Below are positions 25,660 to 34,648 of a DNA stretch of 62,736 bases, piece by piece. The translations under genes and the position numbers were made by a program. Where the stretch lies: NCBI RefSeq assembly GCF_900114785.1, contig NZ_FOUG01000026.1, positions 1 to 62,736 of the forward strand. The letters are read 5' to 3'. The DNA comes from Variovorax sp. OV329 (GTDB lineage: Bacteria; Pseudomonadota; Gammaproteobacteria; Burkholderiales; Burkholderiaceae_C). Every line of letters starts with the position of its first letter. The first letter of the stretch is position 1. The notes under the pieces are model-generated. The model was not told where the DNA came from, made no database searches, and worked only from the letters and a program-made list of their open reading frames with translations.

Positions 25660-26592
25660 TCAGATGGCGGCCGCCAGTTCAGGCACGGCCGCAAACAGAT
25701 CGGCTTCCAGGCCGTAGTCGGCCACCGAGAAGATCGGTGCTTCCGGATCCTTGTTGATCGCCACGATCACCTTCGAATCCTTCATGCCGGCCAAGTGCTG
25801 GATCGCACCCGAGATGCCCGCGGCGATGTACAGCTGCGGTGCCACGATCTTGCCCGTCTGGCCCACTTGCCAGTCGTTGGGGGCGTAGCCCGCATCGACG
25901 GCGGCGCGGCTGGCACCCAGGCCGGCGCCCAGCTTGTCGGCCAGCGGGGCCATGACTTCCTGGAACTTCTCGGCGCTGCCCAGGGCACGGCCACCCGAGA
26001 CGATGATCTTGGCGGCCGTCAGCTCGGGGCGCTCGCTCTTGGTGACTTCGCGGCCCACGAAGGAGGACTTGCCCGAATCGGCCACGCCCGCGGCGTTCTC
26101 GACCGAGGCGCTGCCGCCTTCCTTGGCCGCGGCATCAAAGCCGGTGGTGCGCACGGTGATCACCTTGGTGGCATCGCAGCTCTGCACCGTGGCAATCGCG
26201 TTGCCCGCGTAGATGGGGCGCTCGAAGGTGTCGGCGGAGACCACCTTGGTGATGTCGCTGATCTGCGCAACATCGAGCTTGGCGGCCACGCGCGGGGCCA
26301 CGTTCTTGCCGTCGGCGGTGGCGGGGAACAGGATGTGGCTGTAGTTCGAGGCGATCGCCAGCACTTGCGCAGCGACGTTCTCGGCCAGGTTCTCGGCCAG
26401 GCTGGGGCTGTCGGCGGCGATCACCTTGGCCACGCCGGCGATCTTGGCGGCAGCGGCTGCGGCTTCGGCGGCATTGGCGCCGGCCACCAGCACGTGCACG
26501 TCACCACCGCAGGCGATGGCGGCGGTCACGGTGTTGAGGGTAGCCGGCTTGACGGTGGCGTGGTCGTGTTCGGCAATAACGAGGACGGTCAT
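25660..26592 (-). CDS. etfA: Electron transfer flavoprotein alpha subunit
   Basis: This 310-residue FAD-binding subunit accepts electrons from acyl-CoA dehydrogenases. The C-terminal FAD domain shows SGGRALGSAEKF, then GASRAAVDAGYAPNDWQVGQTGKIVAPQLYIAAGISGAIQH and the NKDPEAPIF motif, all typical of EtfA. It follows etfB by 21 bp in an operon with a dehydrogenase and a racemase. ETF-quinone oxidoreductase is not in the window. Because the genes sit within a catabolic operon, this may be a pathway-specific copy. Confidence 0.95.
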   Translation of the reverse strand: MTVLVIAEHDHATVKPATLNTVTAAIACGGDVHVLVAGANAAEAAAAAAKIAGVAKVIAADSPSLAENLAENVAAQVLAIASNYSHILFPATADGKNVAPRVAAKLDVAQISDITKVVSADTFERPIYAGNAIATVQSCDATKVITVRTTGFDAAAKEGGSASVENAAGVADSGKSSFVGREVTKSERPELTAAKIIVSGGRALGSAEKFQEVMAPLADKLGAGLGASRAAVDAGYAPNDWQVGQTGKIVAPQLYIAAGISGAIQHLAGMKDSKVIVAINKDPEAPIFSVADYGLEADLFAAVPELAAAI

Positions 26593-26613
26593 TTCTATTC
26601 TTCCTTCCCTGAC

Positions 26614-27363
26614 TTAGATCACTTTGGCTTCGTTCTTGAGCTTGTCCACCAAGGTCGCCACGTCAGGCACCTTGATGCCGGCGCCGCGCTTGGCAGGCTC
26701 GACCACCTTAAGGGTCTTCAGGCGCGGGGCCACGTCCACGCCCAGGTCGGCGGGGGTCATGGTGTCCAGCTGCTTCTTCTTGGCCTTCATGATGTTGGGC
26801 AAGGTGACGTAGCGCGGCTCATTGAGGCGCAGGTCGGTGGTGATCACCGCGGGCAGCGTGAGAGAGATGGTCTCCAGGCCGCCGTCCACTTCGCGCGTGA
26901 CGTTGACCTTGTCGCCCGCCACTTCGACCTTGGAGGCGAAGGTGCCTTGGGGCAGGTCGGCCAGGGCCGCCAGCATCTGGCCGGTCTGGTTGTTGTCGTC
27001 ATCAATGGCCTGCTTGCCCAGGATGATGAGTTGGGGCTGTTCCTTGTCGATCAGGGCCTTCAGCAGCTTGGCCACCACCAGTGGCTGAAGCTCTTCGGAC
27101 GTCTCCACCAGGATGCCGCGGTCCGCGCCGATGGCCATGGCGGTGCGCAGGGTCTCCTGGCACTTCGCTTCGCCGCACGAGACGGCGATGATCTCGGTGA
27201 CCACGCCCTTTTCCTTCAGGCGAACCGCTTCTTCGACGGCGATCTCGTCGAAGGGGTTCATGCTCATCTTGACGTTGGCCAACTCGATGCCCGAGCCATT
27301 CGACTTGACCTGTGCCTTGACGTTTGCGTCGATGACGCGCTTGACGGCGACGAGTGCTTTCAT
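26614..27363 (-). CDS. etfB: Electron transfer flavoprotein beta subunit
   Basis: This 249-residue subunit binds AMP and forms the ETF heterodimer with EtfA. The opening MKALVAVKRVIDANVKAQVK and the recognition region for dehydrogenases around residues 190-200 (LPNIMKAKKKQLD) are typical. The start overlaps the stop of the racemase gene by 4 bp, so it is co-translated with it. Electrons from the several acyl-CoA dehydrogenases encoded nearby would pass through this protein to the quinone pool. Confidence 0.95.
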   Translation of the reverse strand: MKALVAVKRVIDANVKAQVKSNGSGIELANVKMSMNPFDEIAVEEAVRLKEKGVVTEIIAVSCGEAKCQETLRTAMAIGADRGILVETSEELQPLVVAKLLKALIDKEQPQLIILGKQAIDDDNNQTGQMLAALADLPQGTFASKVEVAGDKVNVTREVDGGLETISLTLPAVITTDLRLNEPRYVTLPNIMKAKKKQLDTMTPADLGVDVAPRLKTLKVVEPAKRGAGIKVPDVATLVDKLKNEAKVI

Positions 27364-28430
27364 GCTTGACTTGAATCGGTTGAGTGAGTTGCTTCTGCGT
27401 CATCCGCCAGCGGCAGGAAGCGCGGCGCGCCAGCTACTTCCAGGCCGCCACTGGCACTCAGGCTGTAGATTCCGCGTGCCACGTTGTGAGGATGTTCGGT
27501 CGCTTCCTGGATGCTCAGCACCGGCGCAAAGCAGACGTCGGTGCCTTCCAGCAGCGCGCACCAATGCGCACGCGGCTGACTGGCAATGAGCTGCTCCAAC
27601 CGCCCCTTCAGCGCCGGCCAGGCCGCCTTGTCGTATTGCGATGCCGGATCCACGTCGTGCAGCCCGAGCTTTTCAAGCATCAGCGCATAGAACTTGGGCT
27701 CCAGCGCACCGATGGTGACGAAGCCGCCATCCGCGCACGCAAACACGTCGTAGAACGCAGAGTCATGAAAAGGGCTCGGCTCGGGGCTGTCGAGCTGCCC
27801 GTTGGCGCGCGCCCAGTGCGCGATGGTGCCCAACATGGCCACGATGTCGACGATGGCGGCATCCACCACGCGGCCCTGCCCGCTGGCACGGGCATCGACA
27901 AGCGCGCAGGCAATGCCAAAGACCAGGCCGAGAGCGCCGCCGGCATCGCCGACGACAGTTGGCGGCAGGATGGGGCGCTCGCCGCGGTGCGCCGACAGCG
28001 ACAGCAGGCCCGTCAGCGCCACGTAGTTCAGGTCGTGTCCGGCAAGCGGCGCCAACGGGCCGCTCTGGCCCCAGCCGGTCATGCGGCCGTAAACCAGGCG
28101 CGGGTTGCGCGTGGCGCACTGCGCGGGCCCCAGGCCCAGGCGCTCCATTACGCCGGGGCGGTTGCCCTCGATCAGCACATCGGCCGCGTCGACCAGTGCC
28201 ATGGCTTTTGCGTTGTCCTCGGGCCTCTTGAGGTCCAGCGGAACGATCGTCTTGCCGCGCCGCAGCGGGCTCACCAGTTCGCCGCCCAGGGTCGTGGCCA
28301 CCGAGCCCCGGCGCGGCGGCGCCACCACGGTCACCTCGGCGCCCATGTCGGCCAGCATGCGGCCGGCCAGCGGCCCCGGTCCGATGCCCTCGAACTCGAC
28401 GACCTTCACCCCGGTCAATGGCGGCTTCAT
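27360..28430 (-). CDS. Alpha-methylacyl-CoA racemase
   Basis: This 356-residue class III CoA-transferase-fold protein matches the racemase branch. In Mycobacterium tuberculosis MCR the acid/base pair is His126 and Asp156. The corresponding residues here are His132 in GHDLNYVALTG and Asp162 in VVGDAGGALG, with the same spacing. The family length of about 360 also fits, whereas transferases are near 400. It would interconvert (2R)- and (2S)-methylacyl-CoA so that a stereospecific dehydrogenase can act. Starts and stops overlap both neighbours by 4 bp (acyl-CoA dehydrogenase upstream, etfB downstream). Confidence 0.87.
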   Translation of the reverse strand: MKPPLTGVKVVEFEGIGPGPLAGRMLADMGAEVTVVAPPRRGSVATTLGGELVSPLRRGKTIVPLDLKRPEDNAKAMALVDAADVLIEGNRPGVMERLGLGPAQCATRNPRLVYGRMTGWGQSGPLAPLAGHDLNYVALTGLLSLSAHRGERPILPPTVVGDAGGALGLVFGIACALVDARASGQGRVVDAAIVDIVAMLGTIAHWARANGQLDSPEPSPFHDSAFYDVFACADGGFVTIGALEPKFYALMLEKLGLHDVDPASQYDKAAWPALKGRLEQLIASQPRAHWCALLEGTDVCFAPVLSIQEATEHPHNVARGIYSLSASGGLEVAGAPRFLPLADDAEATHSTDSSQA

Positions 28431-29581
28431 GCTCCCAACCTCCGTGCAATGAGATCTTTCATGATCTCGCTGGTGCCGCCGTAGATGCGCTGGATGCGCG
28501 CGTCGGCGTAAAGGCGCGCAATGGGGTACTCGACCATGTAGCCGTAGCCGCCAAAGAGCTGCAGGCACTCGTCGACCACCTTGCCCTGCTGCTCCGTGCA
28601 ATAAAGCTTGGCCATGTAGGCCGCCTCGGGTTCGAGCTTGCCATCGACCAGACGCTGCACGCAGTCGTTGACGAAGCTGCGCACCACGTGCGCAATGGTC
28701 GCGCATTCGGCCAGCTTGAAGCGCGTGTTCTGGAAGTCGAACACGGGCTGGCCGAAGGCCTTGCGTTGCCGCGTGTACTCGACCGTGAGCTCGACCGCCA
28801 GCTCGATGACCGCGGCCGCCGGCACGCACAGGAGCATGCGCTCATAGGGCAGCTGGCTCATGAGCTGGGCAAAGCCCTCGCCTTCCTTGCCCAGCAGGTG
28901 GTCAGCCGGCACGCGCATGCCGTCGAAGAAGAGCTCTGCCGTGTCGGAGGCGTGCTGCCCCAGCTTCTCCAGCCGGCGCCCGACTCGAAAGCCCGGCAAG
29001 TCCTCCGTCTCCACCACGATCAGCGAAACGCCGCGACTGCCGGCGTCGCCCGTGCGCACCGCCATCACAAGAAGGTTGGCCGAGAAGCCGTTGGTGATGA
29101 AGGTCTTGGCGCCGTCCACCACGTAGTGGTCGCCGTCGGGGCGTGCGCGGGTACGCAGTGCCTTCAGGTCCGAGCCGGCGCCCGGCTCGGTGAGGGCAAT
29201 GCCGGCCAGCAGCTCGCCGCTTGCCAGGCGCGGCAGCCAGCGGCGCTTCTGCGCTTCGGTGCCGTAGTCGACGATGTAGTGCGCCGCCAAGTTGTGCACC
29301 GCGATGTTTCCAGGAAACTCGGCCCGGGCCAGTTCGTCCTGCACTACCAGCTGGTAGGCCATCGAGGCGCCGGCGCCGCCGTAGTCCTCGTCCAGTTCCG
29401 GCAGCAGGAAGCCCATCTCCCCGAACGGGCGCCAGGCCTCGCGCGGAATGTAGCCCTGGCGGCGCCAGCCTTCCAGCTGCGGCGACAGCTCGTTCTGGAT
29501 GAAGCGACGCACCTGGTCGCGAAAAGTCTCGACGTCTTCGTCCATCCACGGATGGCGAAGCAACTGGGGTAGTCCGGTCAC
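28427..29581 (-). CDS. Acyl-CoA dehydrogenase, first gene of the racemase-ETF operon
   Basis: This 384-residue acyl-CoA dehydrogenase has GIALTEPGAGSDLKALRT near residue 130 and LQLFGGYGYMVEYPIAR near 340, ending RIYGGTSEIMKDLIARRL. It lacks the YEG Glu and belongs to the LCAD/isovaleryl-like type, in which another Glu is used. Coupling by overlapping codons to the racemase and then etfBA points to a (2S)-methylacyl-CoA substrate. It starts at the ATG at 29581. The divergent space to the next gene has G- and C-run palindromes but no clear operator. Confidence 0.9.
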   Translation of the reverse strand: MTGLPQLLRHPWMDEDVETFRDQVRRFIQNELSPQLEGWRRQGYIPREAWRPFGEMGFLLPELDEDYGGAGASMAYQLVVQDELARAEFPGNIAVHNLAAHYIVDYGTEAQKRRWLPRLASGELLAGIALTEPGAGSDLKALRTRARPDGDHYVVDGAKTFITNGFSANLLVMAVRTGDAGSRGVSLIVVETEDLPGFRVGRRLEKLGQHASDTAELFFDGMRVPADHLLGKEGEGFAQLMSQLPYERMLLCVPAAAVIELAVELTVEYTRQRKAFGQPVFDFQNTRFKLAECATIAHVVRSFVNDCVQRLVDGKLEPEAAYMAKLYCTEQQGKVVDECLQLFGGYGYMVEYPIARLYADARIQRIYGGTSEIMKDLIARRLGA

Positions 29582-29752
29582 TTGGAAATCTCTGTACTTG
29601 GGGGGGGTAGGGCCCTATGCACGCACCTTAGCGCGCGACGCCACGCGCGTAACCCCCCCGCGGCGAGGGGGTCGATACCTTCCCCATCGTGGGGGGGCGA
29701 CATCGCGGCACCGAAATTCTCCAATGCATCCCAGTCGGCAACAGGACCACGC

Positions 29753-30853
29753 ATGCAATTCACCACACCCAGCGAAGAGCAGCGGCTCGCCGTCGAAGTC
29801 TTTCGGACCTTCGCACAGCGCGAGGTCGATCCGGTCGCCAGCAAATATCGGCACCGCGTCATGCCGTGGGCGGCGGCGCACGAGGTGCAGCAGATGGTGG
29901 CCGAGTTCGGCCTGCCCGGCGCCGCCATTCCAAAGGCGAATGGCGGGCTCGGACTGTCGTGCGCCACGCAGGGCCTGCTCTTCGAGCAGTTCATCCAGGC
30001 CGGCGGTGCAGCCCTCCCGGGCGTGCAGGACGGCATCGTGGTGGCGCGGCTGCTGCTCGCCGCGCCGCCGGCCATCCGCGAACGCTACCTGCCGGACGTG
30101 ATCGCGGGCCGGAAGATCGGCGCGCTGGCCGCGATGGAGCCGGCGCAGTCCCTCGCACAGGCTCGCCTCGAAGAAGGCTACTGCCTGGTGACGGCGGATG
30201 AGATCCGCGTCGCCAACGGCATCAATTCCGACTTCGTGATCTGTCCGGCACGCACCGCGGCGGGGCCACTGGCGCTGGTGGTGCTCGACCGCGAGGCGCA
30301 CCGCTACGAAGTGCGCCTGGACCCTGCGGCCGGCCGGTTCGACGCAGGCGCCACGGAAGTGTTCTCGACCCGCGCCCGTGTCGCGCCGGACCATCTGCTG
30401 GCTCACGGCGACGAAGCACAAGGGCTGCTCGCCGCCGTTCGCACGCAGCAGTGGATCCATGGCGGCCTGTCCAGCGTGGGCCTGATGCAGCTGGAGCTAG
30501 ACGAGGCGATTGCCCACGCCCGGGTCCACGAGGAGTTCGGGCGACCCATGGCGGCGCATCGCCTCGTGGCGGCACGCATCGCGGAGATGGCGACACGGGT
30601 CGAGTCGGCTCGCCTCCTGTGCGAGCGCTGCCTGGCCTTGGTCGACGCCGGCAAGGACTGCGAGACCGAGGCTGGCATGGCGCGCTGGTTTGCCGCCGAG
30701 GCCGCCATCGGCTTGCAGCACCAAGCCCGGCAATTGCGTGGCGTTGACGCGCCGGAGTGGGTCATTCCCCGCCGCGCCTTCGGCGACCGCGCCATCGAGA
30801 CCCAGAAGCTGGCCGCCGCACAGATGCTGACCGGCATTTCGGCCTTGAGCTAG
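29753..30853 (+). CDS. Acyl-CoA dehydrogenase-like protein, divergent
   Basis: This 366-residue protein has the overall acyl-CoA dehydrogenase pattern: GLPGAAIPKANGGLGLS near 60, AAMEPAQSLAQARLEEGYCLVTADEIRVANGI near 125 and a C-terminal helical domain. The usual SEPxxGSD stretch is replaced by MEPAQSLAQ, and the C-terminus has no YEG or GGTxE segment. It could be a non-catalytic partner that forms a heterotetramer with another dehydrogenase, as known for steroid side-chain enzymes, or a decaying paralogue. The ATG at 29753 was chosen because the in-frame sequence upstream is not family-like. Confidence 0.75.
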   Translation: MQFTTPSEEQRLAVEVFRTFAQREVDPVASKYRHRVMPWAAAHEVQQMVAEFGLPGAAIPKANGGLGLSCATQGLLFEQFIQAGGAALPGVQDGIVVARLLLAAPPAIRERYLPDVIAGRKIGALAAMEPAQSLAQARLEEGYCLVTADEIRVANGINSDFVICPARTAAGPLALVVLDREAHRYEVRLDPAAGRFDAGATEVFSTRARVAPDHLLAHGDEAQGLLAAVRTQQWIHGGLSSVGLMQLELDEAIAHARVHEEFGRPMAAHRLVAARIAEMATRVESARLLCERCLALVDAGKDCETEAGMARWFAAEAAIGLQHQARQLRGVDAPEWVIPRRAFGDRAIETQKLAAAQMLTGISALS

Positions 30854-30888
30854 CAAAGGAGACGCCTAGCGACCCGCACGCCCACAAC

Positions 30889-30908
30889 GGCTGGCGCCAA
30901 TGCCAGCC
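30889..30908. terminator. Hairpin between the dehydrogenase-like gene and the porin
   Basis: GGCTGGC (30889-30895) and GCCAGCC (30902-30908) form a perfect 7-bp stem with a 6-base loop. It follows the upstream stop by 36 bp and precedes the porin start by 50 bp. No T-run follows, so it may be a weak terminator or part of the porin leader RNA. Confidence 0.35.
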
Positions 30909-30958
30909 GCGACAAGAGAAAACTCACTCAGATTTCCTACAACAAGAGACAGCTACCC

Positions 30959-32227
30959 ATGAACAAGACCCTTATCGCGCTGGCCGCTTTGGCCGCCATC
31001 GGCCCGGCTTGGGCGCAATCGAGCGTGACCGCTTTCGGAGTCCTCGACATCGGCGCCAGCTACTACGAAACCGTCAGCAAGTACCAGGACAACGGTGTCG
31101 CACCCTCGACGCCGAAGCCGGACCTGCGGCAGAGCCAAACGGTCTTGTCCAATGGCGGAAATGCAGGCGGGCGCTTGGGCTTTCGTGGGCAGGAAGACCT
31201 CGGCGGAGGCCTGGCCGCGAGCTTCTGGCTGGAAGCCTCGCTCTGGGGCGACATCGGAACGCTCGGCCGTAATGCCCTTTTCTTCGATAGGCGCTCGACC
31301 GTGAGCCTGAGCGGCCGCTTTGGCGAGGTGCGGCTTGGTCGTGACTACAGCCCGACCTTCTGGAACGACGGGGTCTTCGATCCCTTCGGCAATGCAGGTT
31401 CGGGCAGCAGCCTGATCGTGCAGACGATGGGCAGCGCGTTCCCGACCCTTCAGCTGAATCGGGGCTTCTACGCCCGCAAGGCCAACTCCGTGGGCTATTT
31501 CCTGCCGGCCAGCCTGGGTGGCTTCTACGGTCAGGTGATGTATGCGTTCAACGAGGTCGTCAATTCGGACGCACTGAACGATCCTGCGGTCGCGAACAAC
31601 GCACGTTTAGGCCGCTATGCGGGCGGCCGCGCCGGCTACGCCAATGGCCCGTTCGACGTGGCACTGGCCTACGGCCAGAGCACGGTCGCTGACAACTACT
31701 TCTTCGGCTCGACCACGAACGTGAACACCTTCAACGCCGGTGCCTCGTACGACTTCGGTCCGGTGAAGCTCTTTGGCGAGTACTCGAAGGTCGACGTCAA
31801 GACCGACTTTGCGAACATTGCCAACTTCCCGCTGACGCCCGCGCTGAGCCCGCCGTCCGACCTGGACACCAACAACTTTCTCGTCGGCCTGACGATTCCA
31901 GTCGGAGTGGGCCAGATCAGAGCCTCGTATGCGCAGGTGAAGGGAGAGTTCTCGAACTTCACGCGCAACGGGGCGGTGCCCGCGACGACACCACCCCCGA
32001 AGGCGCAGAAGTACGCCGTCGGCTACGTGCACAACCTGTCCAAGCGCACGGCGCTGTACGCGACCTTCGCGGTGACGGAAAACGAGGACGGCGCGGCCAT
32101 CTCGCCAGTCAGCGTCACCTCGGCCGACACGGGGCCGGGCTACACGAACACGCCCAACTCCTCGGCAGCCAGCTATCGGGCAGCGCGTGGCTACGGCTAC
32201 GACGTAGGCATCCGGCACGCGTTCTGA
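30959..32227 (+). CDS. Outer-membrane porin (Gram-negative general porin family)
   Basis: This 422-residue protein has a clear Sec signal peptide (MNKTLIALAALAAIGPAWA, cleavage before QSS). The mature part begins SSVTAFGVLDIGASYYE and has the alternating aromatic beta-strand pattern of the trimeric porins of Burkholderiales. It ends in the usual terminal Phe (GIRHAF), required for outer-membrane assembly. It would let the pathway substrate cross the outer membrane. Porins of this kind are common next to catabolic genes, but the pore specificity is not visible. Confidence 0.92.
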   Translation: MNKTLIALAALAAIGPAWAQSSVTAFGVLDIGASYYETVSKYQDNGVAPSTPKPDLRQSQTVLSNGGNAGGRLGFRGQEDLGGGLAASFWLEASLWGDIGTLGRNALFFDRRSTVSLSGRFGEVRLGRDYSPTFWNDGVFDPFGNAGSGSSLIVQTMGSAFPTLQLNRGFYARKANSVGYFLPASLGGFYGQVMYAFNEVVNSDALNDPAVANNARLGRYAGGRAGYANGPFDVALAYGQSTVADNYFFGSTTNVNTFNAGASYDFGPVKLFGEYSKVDVKTDFANIANFPLTPALSPPSDLDTNNFLVGLTIPVGVGQIRASYAQVKGEFSNFTRNGAVPATTPPPKAQKYAVGYVHNLSKRTALYATFAVTENEDGAAISPVSVTSADTGPGYTNTPNSSAASYRAARGYGYDVGIRHAF

Positions 32228-32246
32228 CCAGGGAAACGCGGCCACC

Positions 32247-32858
32247 ATGACGAAAACGCCAAGGCAGCCGCGCAGGCTCGACGCTGTTCGAGGGACCGCC
32301 CTCGCGCCCCATCCGGTGCCGCCGCGTCAGGGCCCCGCAATCGGCATGCCGCAGGCCCTGCGCAGCATCCGGCCGGACCGGGCGACGCGCGCCTTCCTGC
32401 GCCTGCTCAACCTCGTCCAGTCGCTCGTTTCGGCCGCATGGATGAGCGCCCTGGCACACGGACGCATGCGCAGCCTGGTGGCCTTTGAAGGCGACGCGCT
32501 GGTCGGCTGCACCGCCATCGTCATCGATCCGCTGTCCTGGTCAGCGCACGTGGGCGAGCTGCGCGTGCTGGTCGATCCTTCATGGCGCGGCCGAGGCCTG
32601 GGCCGCGTGCTGGTGCAGGAGAGCTTCGCACTGGCACTGGGCTTGGGCCTCGACAAGCTCGTCGTGCGCATGACGGTGGACCAGCACGGCGCCATCGCGC
32701 TGTTCGAGGAACTGGGCTTTCGGGCCGAGGCGGTGCTGCGCAACCAGGTCAAGGACCGCGAAGGCCGGCTGCGCGACCTGGCGCTGCTCGGCCACGACAT
32801 CGACGCGGTGAACGCGCGCATGCAGGTGATGGGCCTGGACCGGGCCTTGAACGCCTGA
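32247..32858 (+). CDS. GNAT-family N-acetyltransferase
   Basis: This 203-residue protein has the acetyl-CoA-binding motif A around residues 108-122 (LVDPSWRGRGLGRVLV) and the C-terminal pattern NQHGAIALFEELGF-like (here DQHGAIALFEELGF) typical of GNAT enzymes. The first 60 residues are basic and Pro-rich, with no known match, so the true start could be further in, for example at Met34. It lies 19 bp after the porin and 28 bp before the secreted protein, in one direction. Its substrate, protein or small molecule, cannot be inferred. Confidence 0.8.
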   Translation: MTKTPRQPRRLDAVRGTALAPHPVPPRQGPAIGMPQALRSIRPDRATRAFLRLLNLVQSLVSAAWMSALAHGRMRSLVAFEGDALVGCTAIVIDPLSWSAHVGELRVLVDPSWRGRGLGRVLVQESFALALGLGLDKLVVRMTVDQHGAIALFEELGFRAEAVLRNQVKDREGRLRDLALLGHDIDAVNARMQVMGLDRALNA

Positions 32859-32886
32859 CTTTTTTATATCAACGGAGACTGACTTC

Positions 32887-34611
32887 ATGCAAAGCAACAG
32901 TAGATTTTCAATTCGCGGTGTCGCCCTTGCAGGCATGGCATTGCTGCTGGCCGCCACCGCCGCAACGGCTTCGGCGGCTTCGTCCACGCTGCCCAAGTAC
33001 AACCCGTACCTCGCGCAGTCGTACAACAACCAGGGTCACTGGAACGACGCGGCCACCGACAGCACCGACATCGCCGTGCCGCGCGGCGCGTACGAAGTGG
33101 CGCCGGGCTCATTTGACATCGTCCCCAATGAATCGGCGAGCCTGCCGCACTACAGCGACAAGGTCGGCGGCAAGGAAATCTACTGGTGGTGGTCCGGCTT
33201 CTCGCTGCGCAAGCTGCGCATCGAGAACGGCAAGTTCGTCGAGATCGACCGGATGAAGATCCCGCTGACGCTGCCAGACTACAAGGAAGCCACGTCCGAG
33301 GAGCGAATGGAGCAGGCAGCCGCCGTGCAGAAGTTCCTGCAGGCCAAGGACGAGCAGGGGCTGCTCGACTACATGAAGGCGCAACCCAACCGCATGCTCA
33401 CCGCGGTCGAAGACCAGGTGCGCACCGGCGCCATCTATTCCTTGTTGACGCGCGACGATACCTTCGTGGGTGCCAGCGGCCGCCGCCTGTTCACGATCGC
33501 CCAGTCCGATCCGAAAGATCCGGAGTCTCGCCTGTTGGCGCCCAAGGAAAAGGTGTTGCCCGAGGAACTGTTCGACAACGAGAAGGCCAAGCGCGGCACG
33601 CGCTACCCGGTCGATGCCATGTTCGGTGTCGGTATGACCTACAACGGCTACCTCTTGATCAATACCGTGGGCGGCAAGATCATCACGCTTGACCGCAAGA
33701 CCCTGGACGTCGTCGACGTGTACACGGTCAAGGGCAGCGACGAGCTGTTCCTGAACGGATTCGCCACCGGCCAGGAGGCGGGCGGCGGAGCCGTGTACGT
33801 GGCGTCCAACACGACCATGTATCGCTTCGTGGTCGACGCCAAGGGCAAGATCCACGACGACGAGAAGAGCGGCGCGTGGCACGAGCCCTATGAGCGCGGC
33901 GCCAAGTTCACTAGCATCAAGATCGCCGACGGCACGGGTGCGACCCCGACGCTGATGGGCTTTGGACCGAAGGACGACAAGCTGGTCGTCTTCACCGATG
34001 GCGCGAACAAGATGCGCCTGGTGGCGATGTGGCGCGACACGATTCCTGCCGGCTGGAAGCAGAAGCCTGGCACGCTATCTCGGCGCATCGCCGACCAGCG
34101 GGAAGTCGACCTGGGCCCGGAGATCGACACGGTGCAATCGGAGCAATCAGTAGCCGTGCATGGTGACTATGCATTCGTGATCAACAACATCCCGACCAAG
34201 CAGGCGCCGCACCTGAGCAACCAATCGTATTTCGCGTCCATGATCAACGGCGCGACCCGACCCAGCCCACGAGGCGCCGCGATGATGAAGTGGGACTCGG
34301 CCAAGCATGAATGGAAAACTCAGTGGGCCCGCACCGACGTGGGCTCGGTGTCAATCGTGCCGATGATCAGCGGCGGCAGCCGGATGGCCATCATCGACGG
34401 CTACTTCGCGGACCGCATGAACGACCGTCATCTGATCGGCATGGACCTTGATACCGGCAAGACCGTGCTGCGGATCCGTACTGGCACCGATCCGCGCTTC
34501 AACGGCATGTTTGCGCCGATCAAGTGCGACCCGGAGGGGAACATCCTGTTTGGGATGGCGTTCGGGCTGGTGCGGATGGACACCTCGAAGATGAAGCGGC
34601 TGGACGACTGA
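32887..34611 (+). CDS. Secreted protein of unknown function, predicted beta-propeller
   Basis: I do not recognise a named family. The 574-residue product has a signal peptide (hydrophobic core about 14-30, cleavage near ASA). The mature protein repeats short beta-rich units with the pattern of a propeller, for example GYLLINTVGGKIITLDRKTLDVVD, GGGAVYVASNTTMYRFVVDAKGK and MAIIDGYFADR-LIGMDLDTGKTVLRI. It starts with a Trp-rich stretch EIYWWWSGFSLRKLRI near residue 100. No haem motif is present; one Cys is visible near the C-terminus. It lies in a block with a porin, so a role in binding or processing a substrate in the periplasm is plausible. Confidence 0.7.
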   Translation: MQSNSRFSIRGVALAGMALLLAATAATASAASSTLPKYNPYLAQSYNNQGHWNDAATDSTDIAVPRGAYEVAPGSFDIVPNESASLPHYSDKVGGKEIYWWWSGFSLRKLRIENGKFVEIDRMKIPLTLPDYKEATSEERMEQAAAVQKFLQAKDEQGLLDYMKAQPNRMLTAVEDQVRTGAIYSLLTRDDTFVGASGRRLFTIAQSDPKDPESRLLAPKEKVLPEELFDNEKAKRGTRYPVDAMFGVGMTYNGYLLINTVGGKIITLDRKTLDVVDVYTVKGSDELFLNGFATGQEAGGGAVYVASNTTMYRFVVDAKGKIHDDEKSGAWHEPYERGAKFTSIKIADGTGATPTLMGFGPKDDKLVVFTDGANKMRLVAMWRDTIPAGWKQKPGTLSRRIADQREVDLGPEIDTVQSEQSVAVHGDYAFVINNIPTKQAPHLSNQSYFASMINGATRPSPRGAAMMKWDSAKHEWKTQWARTDVGSVSIVPMISGGSRMAIIDGYFADRMNDRHLIGMDLDTGKTVLRIRTGTDPRFNGMFAPIKCDPEGNILFGMAFGLVRMDTSKMKRLDD

Positions 34612-34648
34612 AACCACCAGTCGCCTCGTCCCTGTGGGGGTTGGCGCC

